The notes below the pieces were generated by a model. It ran no database searches. It had not been told where the DNA came from and saw nothing but the letters and a program-made list of their open reading frames with translations. From contig OY728142.1 in assembly GCA_963277665.1 (NCBI GenBank), positions 6,090,001-6,154,000 on the forward strand: a stretch of 64,000 nucleotides of DNA, in the 5' to 3' direction. The stretch comes from Viscum album. Lineage: Eukaryota; Streptophyta; Magnoliopsida; Santalales; Viscaceae. Below are positions 32,664 to 44,340 of this stretch, piece after piece; within the stretch, counting starts at the first letter, position 1, and every line of letters begins with the position of its first letter. The position numbers and the translations under genes are program-made.

Positions 32664-33870
32664 CATTTATTTTTACCGTGAAATTTTCATTTCATATACA
32701 ATAAAAAATGTAGGAACTTTGTTTTTATCGCATATGGTTCCCATGTCACTTCATCAATCATGTGTTTCCATCACAACACTTTGACCAGGTGAGTTGTCTT
32801 ATTTTGTAGAACTTTTCATCTATAATCAAATATCTTTAGGATGCTCCTCATATGAAATATCAATATCCATTGATACCACATCTGGATTCAATTCATGTGT
32901 GGGTTTTGGGATATAATTTCTCAAGAGGTATACATGCAACACATCTTAGACAAGACATAGGTTAAGTGGAAGTGTTTGTTGATAGTTCAATGATCTGATG
33001 TGACAAAGGATCTCAAAGTGGTTAATGAATATAAGATTATTTTTTCCCGTATTCCCAAACCTCGTGAATTTATTACATGATAGTATAGGTAGGAACATTT
33101 TATCTCTAACCTCAAAAATCTAGGTTCCATCAATTATTATTTACATAGTTTTAATGTGTAATTTGTGGAGGTTTAATATTATGTTAAATGGTTTGAACCT
33201 TCTCTATAATTTCTTCAATAAGATTAGCTCCCATCATATCCTTCTCTCCAACTTCATCCCATCATGTCAGAGTCTGAAAACTCTTCCCATATAAATACTT
33301 ATAAGGCTCCATTTGAATGATATAATAGAAATTTTTGTTATACGAGAACTCTACTATGTAAAGGTTATAATCCGAACATCATTGTAAATTCATTGAACAT
33401 GATATTAGAATATCCTACGGATTTTGAATAGTCCTTTTAGACTGGCCATCTATTTGAGGGTGAAAAGATAGTGCTGAAGCTCGGTTCTATATTCAGTTAC
33501 TGTTAAAGGATTTTTCAAAACCTCAAGGTAAAACTTAGATATAAATGAGATAAAATAGTGATTATAAATTTATTCATTATTTCCACTTAACTTTTGTATA
33601 TATTGTAATGTTCTTAAAGATATACATCTCCTATGATTCCAATGAAATGTTCTGACGTTTTATGTTAATTGACTACCACCTATATGAAACTATTTCCTTT
33701 AGGTTTCCTAGGGAATACTATGATGAAATCCATGTTTATTTTTTCCCAATTCCACACTAGTATAGGAAATGGTTTCATTAAACCCTAAGACTTCTGTCAT
33801 TCCACCATGACTTGTTAGCATGCCATGCATTGAAATAAAAACTCTACAATCTCTCTCTTCATGTTATCAC
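32664..33870 (-). pseudogene. pol: Gypsy-2 integrase core and chromodomain-like C-terminus
   Basis: In descending order, LMKPFPILVWNWEKINMDFI (about 33730-33790) is the L-x-P-L-P-I-P-x-W-x-W-E-x-I-x-M-D-F block containing the first catalytic Asp. Further fragments follow. Near the end, a block with L-V-K-V-L-W and MIDEVTWEPYAIKTKF (about 32690-32800) matches the V-K-V-L-W...E-E-A-T-W-E pattern of the chromodomain-type tail, which in chromoviruses directs integration to heterochromatin. Several frame changes separate these blocks. Confidence 0.82.
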
Positions 33871-34320
33871 ACTATAATTTTTTCTCTAAATGTCTATATA
33901 TCTTAGTTATTCCTAGATTAATAGATAATGATAATCTATACACATCATACAAAATCTTCCTCCTTATTTCTAGTTTTGATGGGAAACATATCTGGGTTCC
34001 AAACCTAATAACTCTATCTTTAGAAAAGTTGAACTCTAGATTATTCTCTATCTTATTCTGTAGAAACTCATCATCTTTATTCACATCTTTTATCCTCTCT
34101 ATAATAGATGGATTGAAATTAATTTTATAATTATATGATGAAAATCCTTTTATTATTCTCATGTTTACAATTTTCCTGTCCAATAAGATTAAATCTGTTG
34201 TAATGATCATTACGGATATATTTTTTGGATCCTTTCTACTCAAAATATCTACCACTTTGTTTAATTTCACAATATGGTAATGGATTGAAAAATAATAATA
34301 CTTTATCATATATAACAATC
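33871..34320 (-). pseudogene. pol: Gypsy-2 RNase H tail and integrase zinc-binding region
   Basis: A 148-codon open stretch (33872-34318) is the best-preserved frame in the window. It starts with YHIVKLNKVVDILSRKDP, equal to the Y-H-P-G-K-x-N-x-V-A-D-A-L-S-R-K end of RNase H. It ends with RVIRFGTQICFPSKLEIRRK and INLGITKIYRHLEKKL, the integrase N-terminal block where the family has H-P-G-x-T-K-M-Y-x-D-L-K. The His of the H-H-C-C zinc site reads Asn, and no start codon context is expected because this is inside a polyprotein. Confidence 0.85.
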
Positions 34321-34700
34321 ACAGTTATTGAATATTATTCTTCTTAACTATGAATCTATACTTGAGGATTTTATGGTCCGTATATATGTCAAACTTTTCC
34401 CTGTATAGATAATGTAACCAAATAATAAACATGACGATCACTATATCCAATAATAAATCATGCATTGGATAGTTCTTATTAGGGATATTTAATTGGTGGG
34501 AGGAATATTTTATTATTTTTTCATCTTTCACAAGTACACAACCTAATACCTTTTTTTATGCATCGTTATAGACCACAAATATTTCCCCACTAGTGGGTAA
34601 TGTGAGTGTAGGTGTAGTGATTTTCTACTTCATAAAATCTTTAATGATATCCCCACATTCATTAATCTTGAAATACTTGACACCATTTTGAGTTATCAGA
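34321..34700 (-). pseudogene. pol: Gypsy-2 RNase H
   Basis: The minus strand 34325-34531 reads IKYSSHQLNIPNKNYPMHDL, then LHYLYREKFDIYTDHKILKY. These correspond to I-A-Y-A-S-R-Q-L...N-Y-P-T-H-D-L-E-L and H-Y-L-Y-G...V-x-T-D-H-K-S-L. The catalytic Glu after H-D-L is changed to Leu-Leu. Confidence 0.88.
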
Positions 34701-35610
34701 GTTATTGGGATTCAAAAACATGATAATTCCCTCAAAAATCTATGATAGTGCCCATGAAATCAAAGGAAACATCATATTTCTATCATAGATGTAAATCTTT
34801 TCCATCCTTTTATTTCCTCTATTTTTTACCGATCTATAGATATCCCTTTATTAGTGATAACATTCCTGTGGAATTTTACTTTCTGTATTCATAACTCCCA
34901 TTTAATATACTTCTCAATTATCTTTTCATTTTGTGAAGTCATTAGTATAGAATTCAAATACTCCCCATATTTCCTCCTTGATTTTTTATGTAGATACAAA
35001 TATCATCTATAAATACTTCCAAAATTTTGTTGCATTAATCCCTAATGAATATATTCATAAAATATATGAATATTTTTGGATAATTAGTGAGTCCAAGAGG
35101 AATCTCTATTATCTTTTAGTGGCCATACATTGTACAAAAAACAGTCTTGGGGATATCCTCCTTCACATTTACTTGATAATTTCCTGAATGAAGATCCGCC
35201 TTAGAGAATTACTAGGATCCATATAACTAATAAAAAAGTCATAAATATATTTAATAGGATATTTTTATTTATCGTGATCATATTGAGATCGTAATAATAA
35301 TTGTATAGGAACATTGAACCATCATTCTTCTTGATGAAGTGGACCATTTCACCCCATGGTAAAGAACTTGAGCAAATAAAACCATTATCCAAATTCTCCT
35401 GAAATTTTTTCTTTAGATCCTCAAGTTCAATAACAACTATTATATGTGGAATCTTATATATTTTCAAATATCTAATTATGATCTCAATTGAGAAATTAAC
35501 CTCGTGACTAGGAGTAAGACCAGAAAATACTTTGGGAAACACATTTGTAAATTCCCATACAATGGGAATGTCATTGATGATGATATTTTCTTTAGTCTCA
35601 ATCATTTGAT
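34701..35610 (-). pseudogene. pol: Gypsy-2 reverse transcriptase and its N-terminal linker
   Basis: The open stretch 35201-35605 begins IIINDIPIVWEFTNVFPKVF, the V-x-E-F-x-D-V-F-P linker before RT. It goes on with LEDLKKKFQENLDNGFICSS, LPWGEMVHFIKKNDGSMFL and YYDLNMITINKN, the L-K-K-Q-L-x-x-L-x-x-K-G-F-I-R-P-S...P-W-G-A-P-V-L-F-V-K-K-K-D-G block. A deletion or frameshift at about 35200 precedes the palm, whose active-site block is poorly legible. Confidence 0.88.
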
Positions 35611-35699
35611 CTAGATATGTTTACTCAAAAGTCAATAATATCCATTCTTGGGATGTTGGTACCAAATAAGATTCATCCACCTTCATCAAATTTTATATA

Positions 35700-36010
35700 A
35701 TCAAAGGAATATTCATGATACAGAGTGTGATTTCCTTCTCTTTCCAATTTATATTTTCACTATATAAGTAAAGACAATGCATACCTAGAATTACATCAAA
35801 TTCAACTAAAATAAGTATCATATGGTTTTCTAGAAAATTCAGATTACAATTTTTGATATGGGATAAGTTATATTCTTGGGATGTAACAATTTTCCATTCA
35901 TATTATTCGTTGGTAACTTGACTTCCATATTTTGAGGTGGTGTATGAATAGTTCTAAAAACTTTGTGTGATACGAAATAATGTGTAGAACCGTGGAACAT
36001 AAGCCTATCA
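35700..36010 (-). pseudogene. pol: Gypsy-2 aspartic protease
   Basis: Around 35960-36000 the minus strand gives LMFHGSTHYFVSHKVF, where the family has L-F-D-S-G-A-T-H-S-F-V-S, so the catalytic Asp is replaced by His. At about 35760-35800 a V-I-L-G-M-H-like stretch matches the second conserved block (V-I-L-G-M-D-W-L). It lies directly before the RT linker, as usual. Confidence 0.78.
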
Positions 36011-36551
36011 TTCACTATTTTATTCTATTTCTAATCATTTAATTTATCCAAATTAGACTTAGGGATGATAATTTTAAAACCATTAATCAAATAAACAGGA
36101 AACCATGGACATTAAAGTGATAACTCATAAATGATATGTATTCATTAACATATAAATTTATAGGTTTCAATCTATGTTATCAATGATAAATTTCATAACA
36201 TAAAATCTTATAGGAAATTTTATTCCCATAAAAATGGTTCTTGATGAGATTGTAAATTTACCAATGAATTTCCCATGATATTTTCAAAACATTTTTACTT
36301 CAAGGCCCATTTTCATTCACCAAGTGATGATTGGGTATATCTTAATGCACCCTTTTTGGGGTTATTACCCTTATGTACAACTATGTTAGAGCCACATACA
36401 CTTGTAGTATACAAATAGGGATGTAATTTCTTGTAAAATTATTACTCTATTCTTTAACATAAATAAATTAGGGATGTTTTACTATGTTTATTCATATCCT
36501 TAAGTCTTTCAGCAGAGCTTTCTAATCCCAATCCAAAAAATAATAAGACTT
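36011..36551 (-). other. Gypsy-2 leader, gag missing
   Basis: Only about 540 bp separate protease from the primer-binding site. I see no capsid or zinc-knuckle motif, so gag has been deleted. Confidence 0.6.
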
Positions 36552-36553
36552 TT

Positions 36554-36565
36554 CTCTGATACTAA
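36554..36565 (-). other. Primer-binding site of Gypsy-2
   Basis: The minus strand reads TTAGTATCAGAG next to the LTR end GGGTTGCCATA. It matches TGGTATCAGAG except at the second base. Confidence 0.8.
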
Positions 36566-36566
36566 C

Positions 36567-39089
36567 TATGGCAACCCATATATTTAATACACCTTAATTC
36601 ATGATTTATTACCTAAAGGTATGAATTATTCAATACTATAAGATTATGAATCCTAGTGTAATTGGTAAATTAGTTACATATCATAAAAACAATGAAATGA
36701 AAATGCAATGAAATCATTGAAAACATTATTAACATGCTCTAAAAATTCCATCATTCTTATAAAACTGCACGGGATTACCTAGGAAAAAACATAACAATAG
36801 GGTGAAATATAAATCCTAGTAAGAGAATAAAAAAATTAGAGAATAAGTTAAATCAGTGAATGTGATCCAATAGGCATATCATGGTAACATGATAGGGGTG
36901 ATAATCATAATCTTGAACAATGAGGCAAGATATAACATGATATCATAAAGGAAAGACAAAAATGATGAAACAACATAAATTAAGATATCATAGGTATATG
37001 TTAAGGATAACATCCAAGAGAACATAACCTAGTGTGCCTAGGATAACCTTATATGCACAAAACATGTCATATCATGAGATTAAAATATTACACAATGCTC
37101 TAAAGGTCTATATAATTTTGGGCCCACCCATAACTTTCAGATCATGTACATGCATAAGTTTACCACATAGATCATACAATATATGCATGTATTTCATCAA
37201 TTTTAACACTATGATTTAGTAGTATGGGTTACATACATGTAAATAGCTAATAAATTTAGGATAGGTTCAACTAGGTGAATACCCTTGAGTGGAAATGGAT
37301 ACAGGTGTTCACTATACAAATGTTTGGTATGGAAAATTGTGGTATACTTTTCACCGCATAACGGGTGTACATAAATGTTTATAAAAGGGGTTAATGAGAG
37401 TGAAAAATATATATCATTATTCTAGAATCATAAGTATAGTAATTTGGATGTGTAAAAATATATACCAACTTGAACAACTGAAAATAAAAAAGACATGGCA
37501 TAGAGAATGTATTTGAATAAAGAGGATGATAATATCTCTTACCTTGAGAGATTGGTTCTTAAAGATTAGAAGGAGCTTATTCAGAACTTTGGGCACCTTG
37601 GGAGGAATATATAGAGGAAATTATAGAGTATTTTCAGGATATAAGGCATTTTATTGAATATTAATGTGATTTTGGGTGGGTTTATATTACAAAATAGAGG
37701 ATAATTCATTATTAATTTCCAAGCATAGGATTTAGACTCTATATGATAAATTAATCAAAACCACAAAAAATAACATGTTTTTTGAGCATGGTTTATATCA
37801 AATATAGGTGGTTTTATTTATTTTATATTCATAAAATCATAAAAAATTAAAATAATTTTATTATTGATGTGGAAGTGAATCATGTTTATAAAGAATAGAT
37901 TTTAAAACCTTAAAATATAATATAGAATTTGGGGGATTTATTAGGGGTTTATAAAATTAATAAAATAACCTCAAAAAAAATTTTAAATATAAAACATAAA
38001 TTTTTTCATGGATACTCTTCTTGTTATTTATTAAATCACTTTTTGTCTTTTATGATATCATAATACATGCTATATAGCTATACCGTAATTTATTTTTACC
38101 CAAAAATTCAACTGTCTTAAAAAACTATGAAAAGTTAAATATTAGATAATTTCAACATAATTATTTAAAAAATAATATTTTTTTTATCAAAATAATTCTC
38201 TAAATATGATAATTTATGTTTTTTTAAAAAAATCTGATTTATTTAAAAATAATGTATTTTTACAATAATAGTTATATTACCCTTATAAAAATTACATTTT
38301 TCTCCTTAAAATTATATTATCAATTATATAAAAACAAATATAATTTTATAATAATATTTAATTAAAATATAATTAATTTAAAAAATTCTTGAATTCATTA
38401 AAAATTTATTTTGATTGAAACTATATATTTCCCAAAAATAAAATTTATGTTTCATCAAATCAAAATCTAATTTTTATCAAACTCATTATTTTATCATTTA
38501 AAAAGTAATATTAAAAAGGTATTAATATAATCATTATTTTATTAAAATTAAAAATATATAAATTCATACTATTGTGGTTTAGATATATATCCCTTTATTA
38601 CACCAGTGAATTCTCTAAGGGTAAGGTATGTGATGGTGTGCTTTTAATAGGGTAGTTTAATAAACATTGTTTGGGTTGGGATATTGATGGCCTTGAACTT
38701 CTATCATAAATTTTTTTTTTCATGCTTTAGTTTCTAAATCTCATCTTTGGATTGAACACTGGAAAATCCCATTGATGTTATCTTCATTAAAATCTCTGAT
38801 AAATGGGCATTATAGGGTAAAATACTCTTGTTTGAGTCCATCACATCCATACTTATGTGTCAATTGGACTTTGTCATAACCCTAAATATACTAATATTAG
38901 TGATAATTGTACAAAAACTATATTATCAATAGTTATGATGCTTAAAGGTCTCAAAAATTTGAAATGATATAACTTATAATGGTCCAAAATAACCAAATTA
39001 TTGCATGTGTTTTTTATAGCTACATTACTCAATAATTCATTTATTCATTCAAAAAAAGAATTTCATTTATAAATTTTTGGGTCATTACT
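36567..39089 (-). repeat. 5' LTR of Gypsy-2, 2523 bp
   Basis: It begins TATGGCAACCC on the plus strand, comparable to TGTAGCAACCC of the solo LTR, and ends GGGTCATTACT. Its distal 0.9 kb matches 31837-32650. A donor-like CAAGGTAAGAG lies on the minus strand at 37537-37548. I see no copy of the hairpin modules here. Confidence 0.85.
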
Positions 39090-39649
39090 TGTTGGGTCTA
39101 TTATTGATTAATGCATCAGGTTAAGGACACCCATTGGGTGTTTCAATCCTTTGAATATTGGTGAATGTGTTGTAAATGAAGAAATAGATGGTCTAGATGA
39201 TCAAACAAGTTGAACTTGTTATTTGAACAGGCTATCATAACCTAAAGGTTTATTTGTCTTGTTTTGAAATTACAGGTGTTGTGACAAGGAAATGGAAATA
39301 AAGGGTAAATAGTTAAAGGGGATCAGTTATATTATAAAATGGTTTTAAATACTCTTAAATGGGGTTTAAATGAATGAGTAGTTTTATGGTTTGAGTTTGG
39401 AATTAGGTTGAAGATACTGAATGAGATAAACCTTGTCAATAATGGTAAAAAGAAGAGGTCCACCTTCAATAATATAATACATTGAAAAGGGCCAAATGTT
39501 TTGGAAATTGAAAATTAATAATTTGTTAAATGGTTAGAGATAAGGGACATGATGGTAACTTCCCATGGGTTTGGATGTTAGACATGTAATTCCTTGTCCT
39601 TGAATTAGGATGGATAGACTTGATGCTTGGCATCCTTGACATGATTTTA

Positions 39650-39815
39650 TAGACACGACATTTCTTATTCTTGGGTAGGGTGTTGGCATGGAGATACGAA
39701 CACTAATATCATTTGACATGGTGTTCCTTATTCTTGGATAGGGTGTAATAATGGAGATATGAACACTAATATCATTTGACATGGTGTTCCTTATTCTTGG
39801 ATAGGGTACTGAGAT
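39650..39815. repeat. About 64-bp tandem repeat, 2.5 copies, in Gypsy-3 LTR
   Basis: Units carry GACATGGTGTTCCTTATTCT, TTGGATAGGGTG and GAACACTAATATCATTT. Copies begin near 39650, 39715 and 39778. The 82-codon minus ORF 39534-39782 is read-through of this repeat. Confidence 0.9.
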
Positions 39816-40095
39816 GATGATCTGAGAACTAATGATTTTTTATATGGTATGGGTAAATGTATTGTTGAACCTAGGTATGTGTAATTAAAATGTTTAATGA
39901 ATACCACTTATTATTTAGAATATTTTACCACTAGTTATTGATGACCTAGATTTTGGTTTTTCCAAAGAAGGTTTGGTGGGATGAGGATCATGGTAAAAAA
40001 TAAAGGGCTCGAGTGGCTAATTTATAAATTGTAAATTATAGAACCTATTTACATTTTTTGACATGTTTATTATTCACATGTAATTTTTTATACAC

Positions 40096-40104
40096 TATAA
40101 ATAG
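40096..40104 (+). promoter_or_regulatory. TATA box of Gypsy-3 LTR
   Basis: TATAAATAG follows ACAC and lies about 1 kb into the LTR and about 520 bp before the primer site, a normal place for an LTR core promoter. Confidence 0.6.
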
Positions 40105-40622
40105 ACTTTATATTTATTTATAAATAGTTGGTGGTGGTCTGTAGATTTGTATCCACACCCTTCTTGGACTACCGTTAGTGCCCAAGCAAGTTTCATAGTT
40201 GCGAGTTAGGATAAAGGTAAGGGCCCTATGTTAGATGGTTAATCTTTAATATAGGATAGAGCATGTATGAGGGAACTGGACTAATTTTGGGATTTATTTT
40301 GATTATTTTTATTGTTTTTTATTTCTGGTTTTCCTTTGGCCCATGACACTATTATTACATGAAATATTTACTGTATTGGTTTGTGGTAATTTACCTAGTT
40401 TTTAGGAATTGACTATATGATGCATGGTTATTTATCATTATTAATTGGTTATCATTTAATTTTATTTACACTAATTTATTACTCTAGTAAGAGGGTATAG
40501 TCCCCCATGTATTTAATCAGAACTTCTCAACTAATTGACAACCTCTAACATATGGGGAGGTGTGCATGAAGTCATGTGGCATACTGGCTCAGGGCTAGTG
40601 TTATCTGAGATGATACATTACA

Positions 40623-41454
40623 AATTGGTATAATAGGTGTTTTATTTTATGGTTGATTACTATTTAAGAAACGTATACATGATAATATTATGTGTTAGAC
40701 CTTGGTAATGAGCTCATGCATGGGAGTATCTAACTCACATGTGGGGGAAGACCCTTGTTCCCAAGGTGGGATTGCCATTATTGATGTTCTCTGGTTATTT
40801 TCAGATGTTATTTCACATTGGGTTATGAAAATGTGGTTTGGTGTTCTTATTTTAGGATATTTTACTCATGGTTTGATGTGGAATGAGACTGTGTGTGTGT
40901 ATCATTTTAGGTAATCAGGTATTTATGTGACATGCATTATTTTAGACACACACAAAAAAACAAGTTATGGTTGGGTTTTGGGGAATTAAATTCTTTTCTA
41001 TAGCATTATGGGTTTAAATAAATGGTGTTCAATAAATAAGTTGTGATTGTTTTAAATTGAAATGGATAAAAATGTTCCAAATTAAACACTTGTGATTATT
41101 GGAAATTATTTCACCCTAATTTTTCCAATAACCCTTAATAAGGATTGTTGTGTATGATAATTTTGTTGTTCTTATAACCATTGGGATTACATGTGTGGAG
41201 TATCTTGATATGACTATGGTTGACCCCCCCCCCATATTTTATGTAATATTGTAAATGACATGTTATGTGTCCTAAGATGTGTGTTTGGAATTGTAGATAG
41301 ATGCCTCTATGATAACAATTTCTAGTATGGTGACATGAGGACATTGTTGAGAATGCACCTCTGATAGTGAGACTAGAACCCCTGTTGGTTATATGTAATA
41401 GGGCCTAAGAGTGTTTTCATGAGAAATTTAACCAATTTATATAGTTTATGGAAA
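40623..41454 (+). other. Gypsy-3 primer-binding site (40626-40637) and leader
   Basis: TGGTATAATAGG starts four bases after the LTR and shares TGGTATAAT-GG with Gypsy-4. The leader of about 800 bp includes a GT-rich patch and a C9 run near 41224-41232. No gene is seen. Confidence 0.65.
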
Positions 41455-42010
41455 GTGACCCAGTGCAGGATATTTTTATTATGTTTGACCTTACTAGAGG
41501 GTTTCATCTTAATCACCCTCTGATATTTGATGTGGAGGGTTGCAAAGAGGGAGGTGAGTTATGTATTTTGTTTATACTGGTGATTTTGGATCACTTTTAG
41601 ACTCCTGCAGAGAATAGAGTAAAGTTAGTATCATACATTTTGTGAGGACCAACAATGATCTAGTGGTATATTTTATGCTGAGAATTTAGATGGTATATCT
41701 TGGAAGGATTTTCAAGAAAAGTTCCTAGAAAATTTCCACCCTGAGACAATGAGGAATGAGAGAGCTACAGAGTTTAGGCATTTGAACTAGGGGAATATGT
41801 CAATGATGAATTATGTTGGCCACTTCACTAATATTCAATGATTTGTTCTAAGATTGTGGGAGATGAATAAGCTATGAAAAAGAATTTTTAGTATGGGATT
41901 AGGTGTGAAATAAATCCCAAGGTGAATATCTTCTATTTGAATAAATTTTATAAATTTGTGAATCGTGCTCTCATTTTTTAGTGGAACCTAAAGGAGGTTT
42001 TCAATTGTGA
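41455..42010 (+). pseudogene. gag: Gypsy-3 gag remnant
   Basis: A block GFHLNHPLIFDVEGC (about 41500-41545) corresponds to the H-P-P-x-F-x-G opening. TPAENRVKLVSYIL (about 41602-41643) corresponds to the stretch before the W-W motif. SWKDFQEKFLENFHPETMRN (about 41695-41760) and GNMSMMNYVGHFTNIQ (about 41791-41840) are the W-x-x-F-x-x-x-F-x-x-x-Y-x-P and Q-G-x-M-S-V-x-x-Y motifs. Frameshifts separate them. The C-terminal zinc knuckle is not legible in the 42010-42480 stretch. Confidence 0.82.
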
Positions 42011-42549
42011 ATATATATGATCAATGGGCGACATGGTGGTACACCCTAAGATAGTAGGAAGTGATATTATGATAAATTTCTCCATGGTGGTGGTGGGAAG
42101 AGCAGTGATGGGAGTGGAATGACCTCTCTAGGACGTGGTTAGGTAGTTTTCTATCATTACGTAAAATATGGTCCCATGTCTGGTCAATTTATTCAAAAAC
42201 CAATGGAATTTCAATCTTGTGGAGGGATGGGGAACATAAATAGGTTCTATAAGAACTCATGACTACTGTATATATATATGGAGGATCTAGGATGATGCAG
42301 AGAACTAGTATGGGGTCTTCTACCATGTATCAATCTAGTAGTTAGAGTTCTACTAGCCGCATAGGTTGGGGTAGAGGATGAGGTACTCTGTTATAGGATT
42401 AGTAGTATCAATAGAGTAGTGTAGTGCATGTGAATAATATTTAATCCTAGGGTATATGTAAAGGTTAGCTTTATGTAGATCATCCTTCACCTAGTGGTAG
42501 TGAAGCTGGACCATTGAATGTACGAGGAATGATTATTGTACCTTCCAAG
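42011..42549 (+). other. Gypsy-3 gag C-terminus and linker, not legible
   Basis: Decayed sequence between gag capsid motifs and protease, with fragments rich in Ser, Arg and Gly but no clear domain. Confidence 0.5.
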
Positions 42550-43030
42550 AATTATAGTTCTTTTTTATACAAGATCCTCACATTATTTTATATCTTCTTG
42601 AATTTTGAATGGTTTAGGTCTATCTATGGAGTTATTTTGTGGTTTTATATCAATCAACACACCATTATGAGTAAAATCAAAGGGCATATATCTATGTAAA
42701 TTGTGTTCCTTCATGATTGGAAGTACCAATAACTTTGGGACTCGTACATTCTTTATTTTTCATGTTTTTACCTAATATTGGGTATGTACCGGTTGGTATC
42801 ATATTGATGTCACATAGATTATTACTGTAGGAGAGTGGCCTTCACATCTCCTGAGGGTAGAACTTATTTTTTATAGGGAAGGGGATATTCAGCCAGGATG
42901 TGTTGGGACGGTTCATCAAAACATGGTCGATCTCGTAGCCGAGGCTATGAGTCATATTCCTAATGATATAGTGGATCAGTTTTAGGATTTTTTTTCTGAG
43001 GAATTTTTAGGGTTTCCACCTAAGTGATAA
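42550..43030 (+). pseudogene. pol: Gypsy-3 aspartic protease region
   Basis: A frame at about 42548-42600 reads with the pattern L-F-Y-T-R-S-S-H-Y-F-I-S, where the family has L-F-D-T-G-S-S-H-S-F-I-S, so the catalytic Asp and Gly are lost. At about 42800-42870 CHIDYYCRRVAFTSPEGR matches the I-D-C-x-x-R-R-V-x-F-x-x-P-E-G segment near the end of the protease in Ty3/gypsy pol. Confidence 0.8.
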
Positions 43031-43730
43031 ATTTAGTTTACTAATTATTTGAGGCCTAGAACTGAGGCAGTCTCTATTATACCTTAGAAAATGGAACTAG
43101 TAGAACTTTAGGATCTTAAGACTCAATTAGAGTAATAAAAGGATGAAGGGTTTATCCATCTAAGTATGTCACCTTGGGGTTCTATGCATTTCTTCTAAGA
43201 ATAATGATATAACATTGAACTTTTTTTATTGGAAGTTGAAATGGTTGAAAATTATCAACCGGTATCCTCTTCTACATATAGATTATCTCTTTTACTAGAT
43301 GAGGGGTGCCTGCATCTTCTCCATGTTTTATTTTATGTTAGGGTATCACCATTTGAGAGTGAAGCCTTTTCATATACCACAGACCACCTTCATAAGAAGG
43401 TATGTATTGTATGAGTTTTTCATGATATCATTCAGTATGAAAAAACAATCCTACTGTGTTTATTTCTTTGATGAAATAAATCTTTCACCTGTACCTGGAT
43501 CAGTTCACGGTCATTTTCATTGATGACATATTAGTGTACTCCCAGACTCATGATGATCATGAAAAATATATTGACATCTTCCTAAGTATATTTAGAGTGC
43601 ATCATCTATATTCCAATCTATTGAAGTGTAAAATTTGGATCGACAAGGTACATTTTTTGGGACATATCATATCTGGGGTAGGTGTGTCAGTAGACCCTAA
43701 GAAATTTCTATCAATTGTTTCATAAGAGAA
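43031..43730 (+). pseudogene. pol: Gypsy-3 reverse transcriptase
   Basis: The N-terminal part shows MELVELQDLK-like and F-I-H-L-S-M-S-P-W-G-S patterns (about 43090-43185). The active site is well preserved at about 43510-43545: FTVIFIDDILVYSQTHDDHE, where the F-I-D-D box holds the two catalytic aspartates. LLKCKIWIDKVHFLGHIISG (about 43620-43680) and VSVDPKKF follow, the L-x-x-x-K-C-x-F...V-x-F-L-G-H-x-I-S-x-x-G block. The open part is 43534-43725. Confidence 0.9.
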
Positions 43731-44340
43731 TACCGATAATGTTTTTGATATTAAAATATTTTGGGGGTTTTAATGTAACTACTAGAGGTTAATAATAATA
43801 TTTTATCACTCAATAGTGTCACTCTTGGGCCGAACCAAAAAGGATATAAATTTTGAGTAGTCAGAGACATTTTAGAATTTATTCATGGAGATAAAGATGC
43901 ATTTCACCACTGTATTGATTCTATTATTACAATACCTATATAAGAACTTCACCTTGATTTTTGATGCATCCAGAATCATAATGGGGGTAGCGTTGATATA
44001 GGGAGATCAATTAATGGCATGTGGGTCACAACAACTGAGGCCATAATAATAGAACTATCATATACATGATATCTAGATAGATGCAGTGGTTTATAACTTA
44101 AAATGAAGGCATCACTATCATATACGTGAGAGGTATATAGTTTATACTCATCATATGATCCTCAAATACATATTTTCTCAGAGTGATTTAAATGTATGGG
44201 AATGTATATTGGCTGAGAATATTCATTCCTTTGATTTTCAGCTAGCCTATATGTCTATAAAGGGAAATAGTTTTTATGATTCTTTGAGTTAAAAGTCACT
44301 GACTCAAGTGGTTTATGAGTCTAATTTTGAGTAGAAGATA
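43731..44340 (+). pseudogene. pol: Gypsy-3 RNase H
   Basis: NFTLIFDASRIIMGVALI (about 43946-44000) contains the D-A-S catalytic start, followed by MACGSQQLRP (about 44015-44045), equal to I-A-Y-x-S-R-Q-L. HMILKYIFSQSDLNVWE (about 44152-44203) is the T-D-H-x-S-L-K-Y-x-F-x-Q-x-x-L-N stretch with the T-D-H part changed. Confidence 0.85.

Larger units (their letters stand above)
31837..39089 (-). mobile_element. Gypsy-2: chromovirus-like Ty3/gypsy element lacking gag
   Basis: On the minus strand: 5' LTR (36567-39089), primer-binding site, protease, RT, RNase H, integrase, chromodomain-like tail, polypurine tract, remaining part of 3' LTR (31837-32650). RT before integrase defines Ty3/gypsy. The 3.9-kb interior has no room for gag between primer site and protease, so gag was deleted. 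The 3' LTR is cut by Copia-1, and the rest must lie left of the window. Confidence 0.88.
39090..40622 (+). repeat. 5' LTR of Gypsy-3, about 1.53 kb
   Basis: The 3' end CATTACA at 40622 is set by the primer-binding site. The 5' end is placed where Gypsy-2 ends and where sequence begins to resemble 45890-46142 (TTAATGCATC, TAGTTAAAGGGG against TAGTGAAAGGGG). The start is therefore less certain than the end. TATAAATAG at 40096-40104 is a good TATA box and AAAG|GTAAGGGCC at 40213-40223 is donor-like. Confidence 0.65.
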
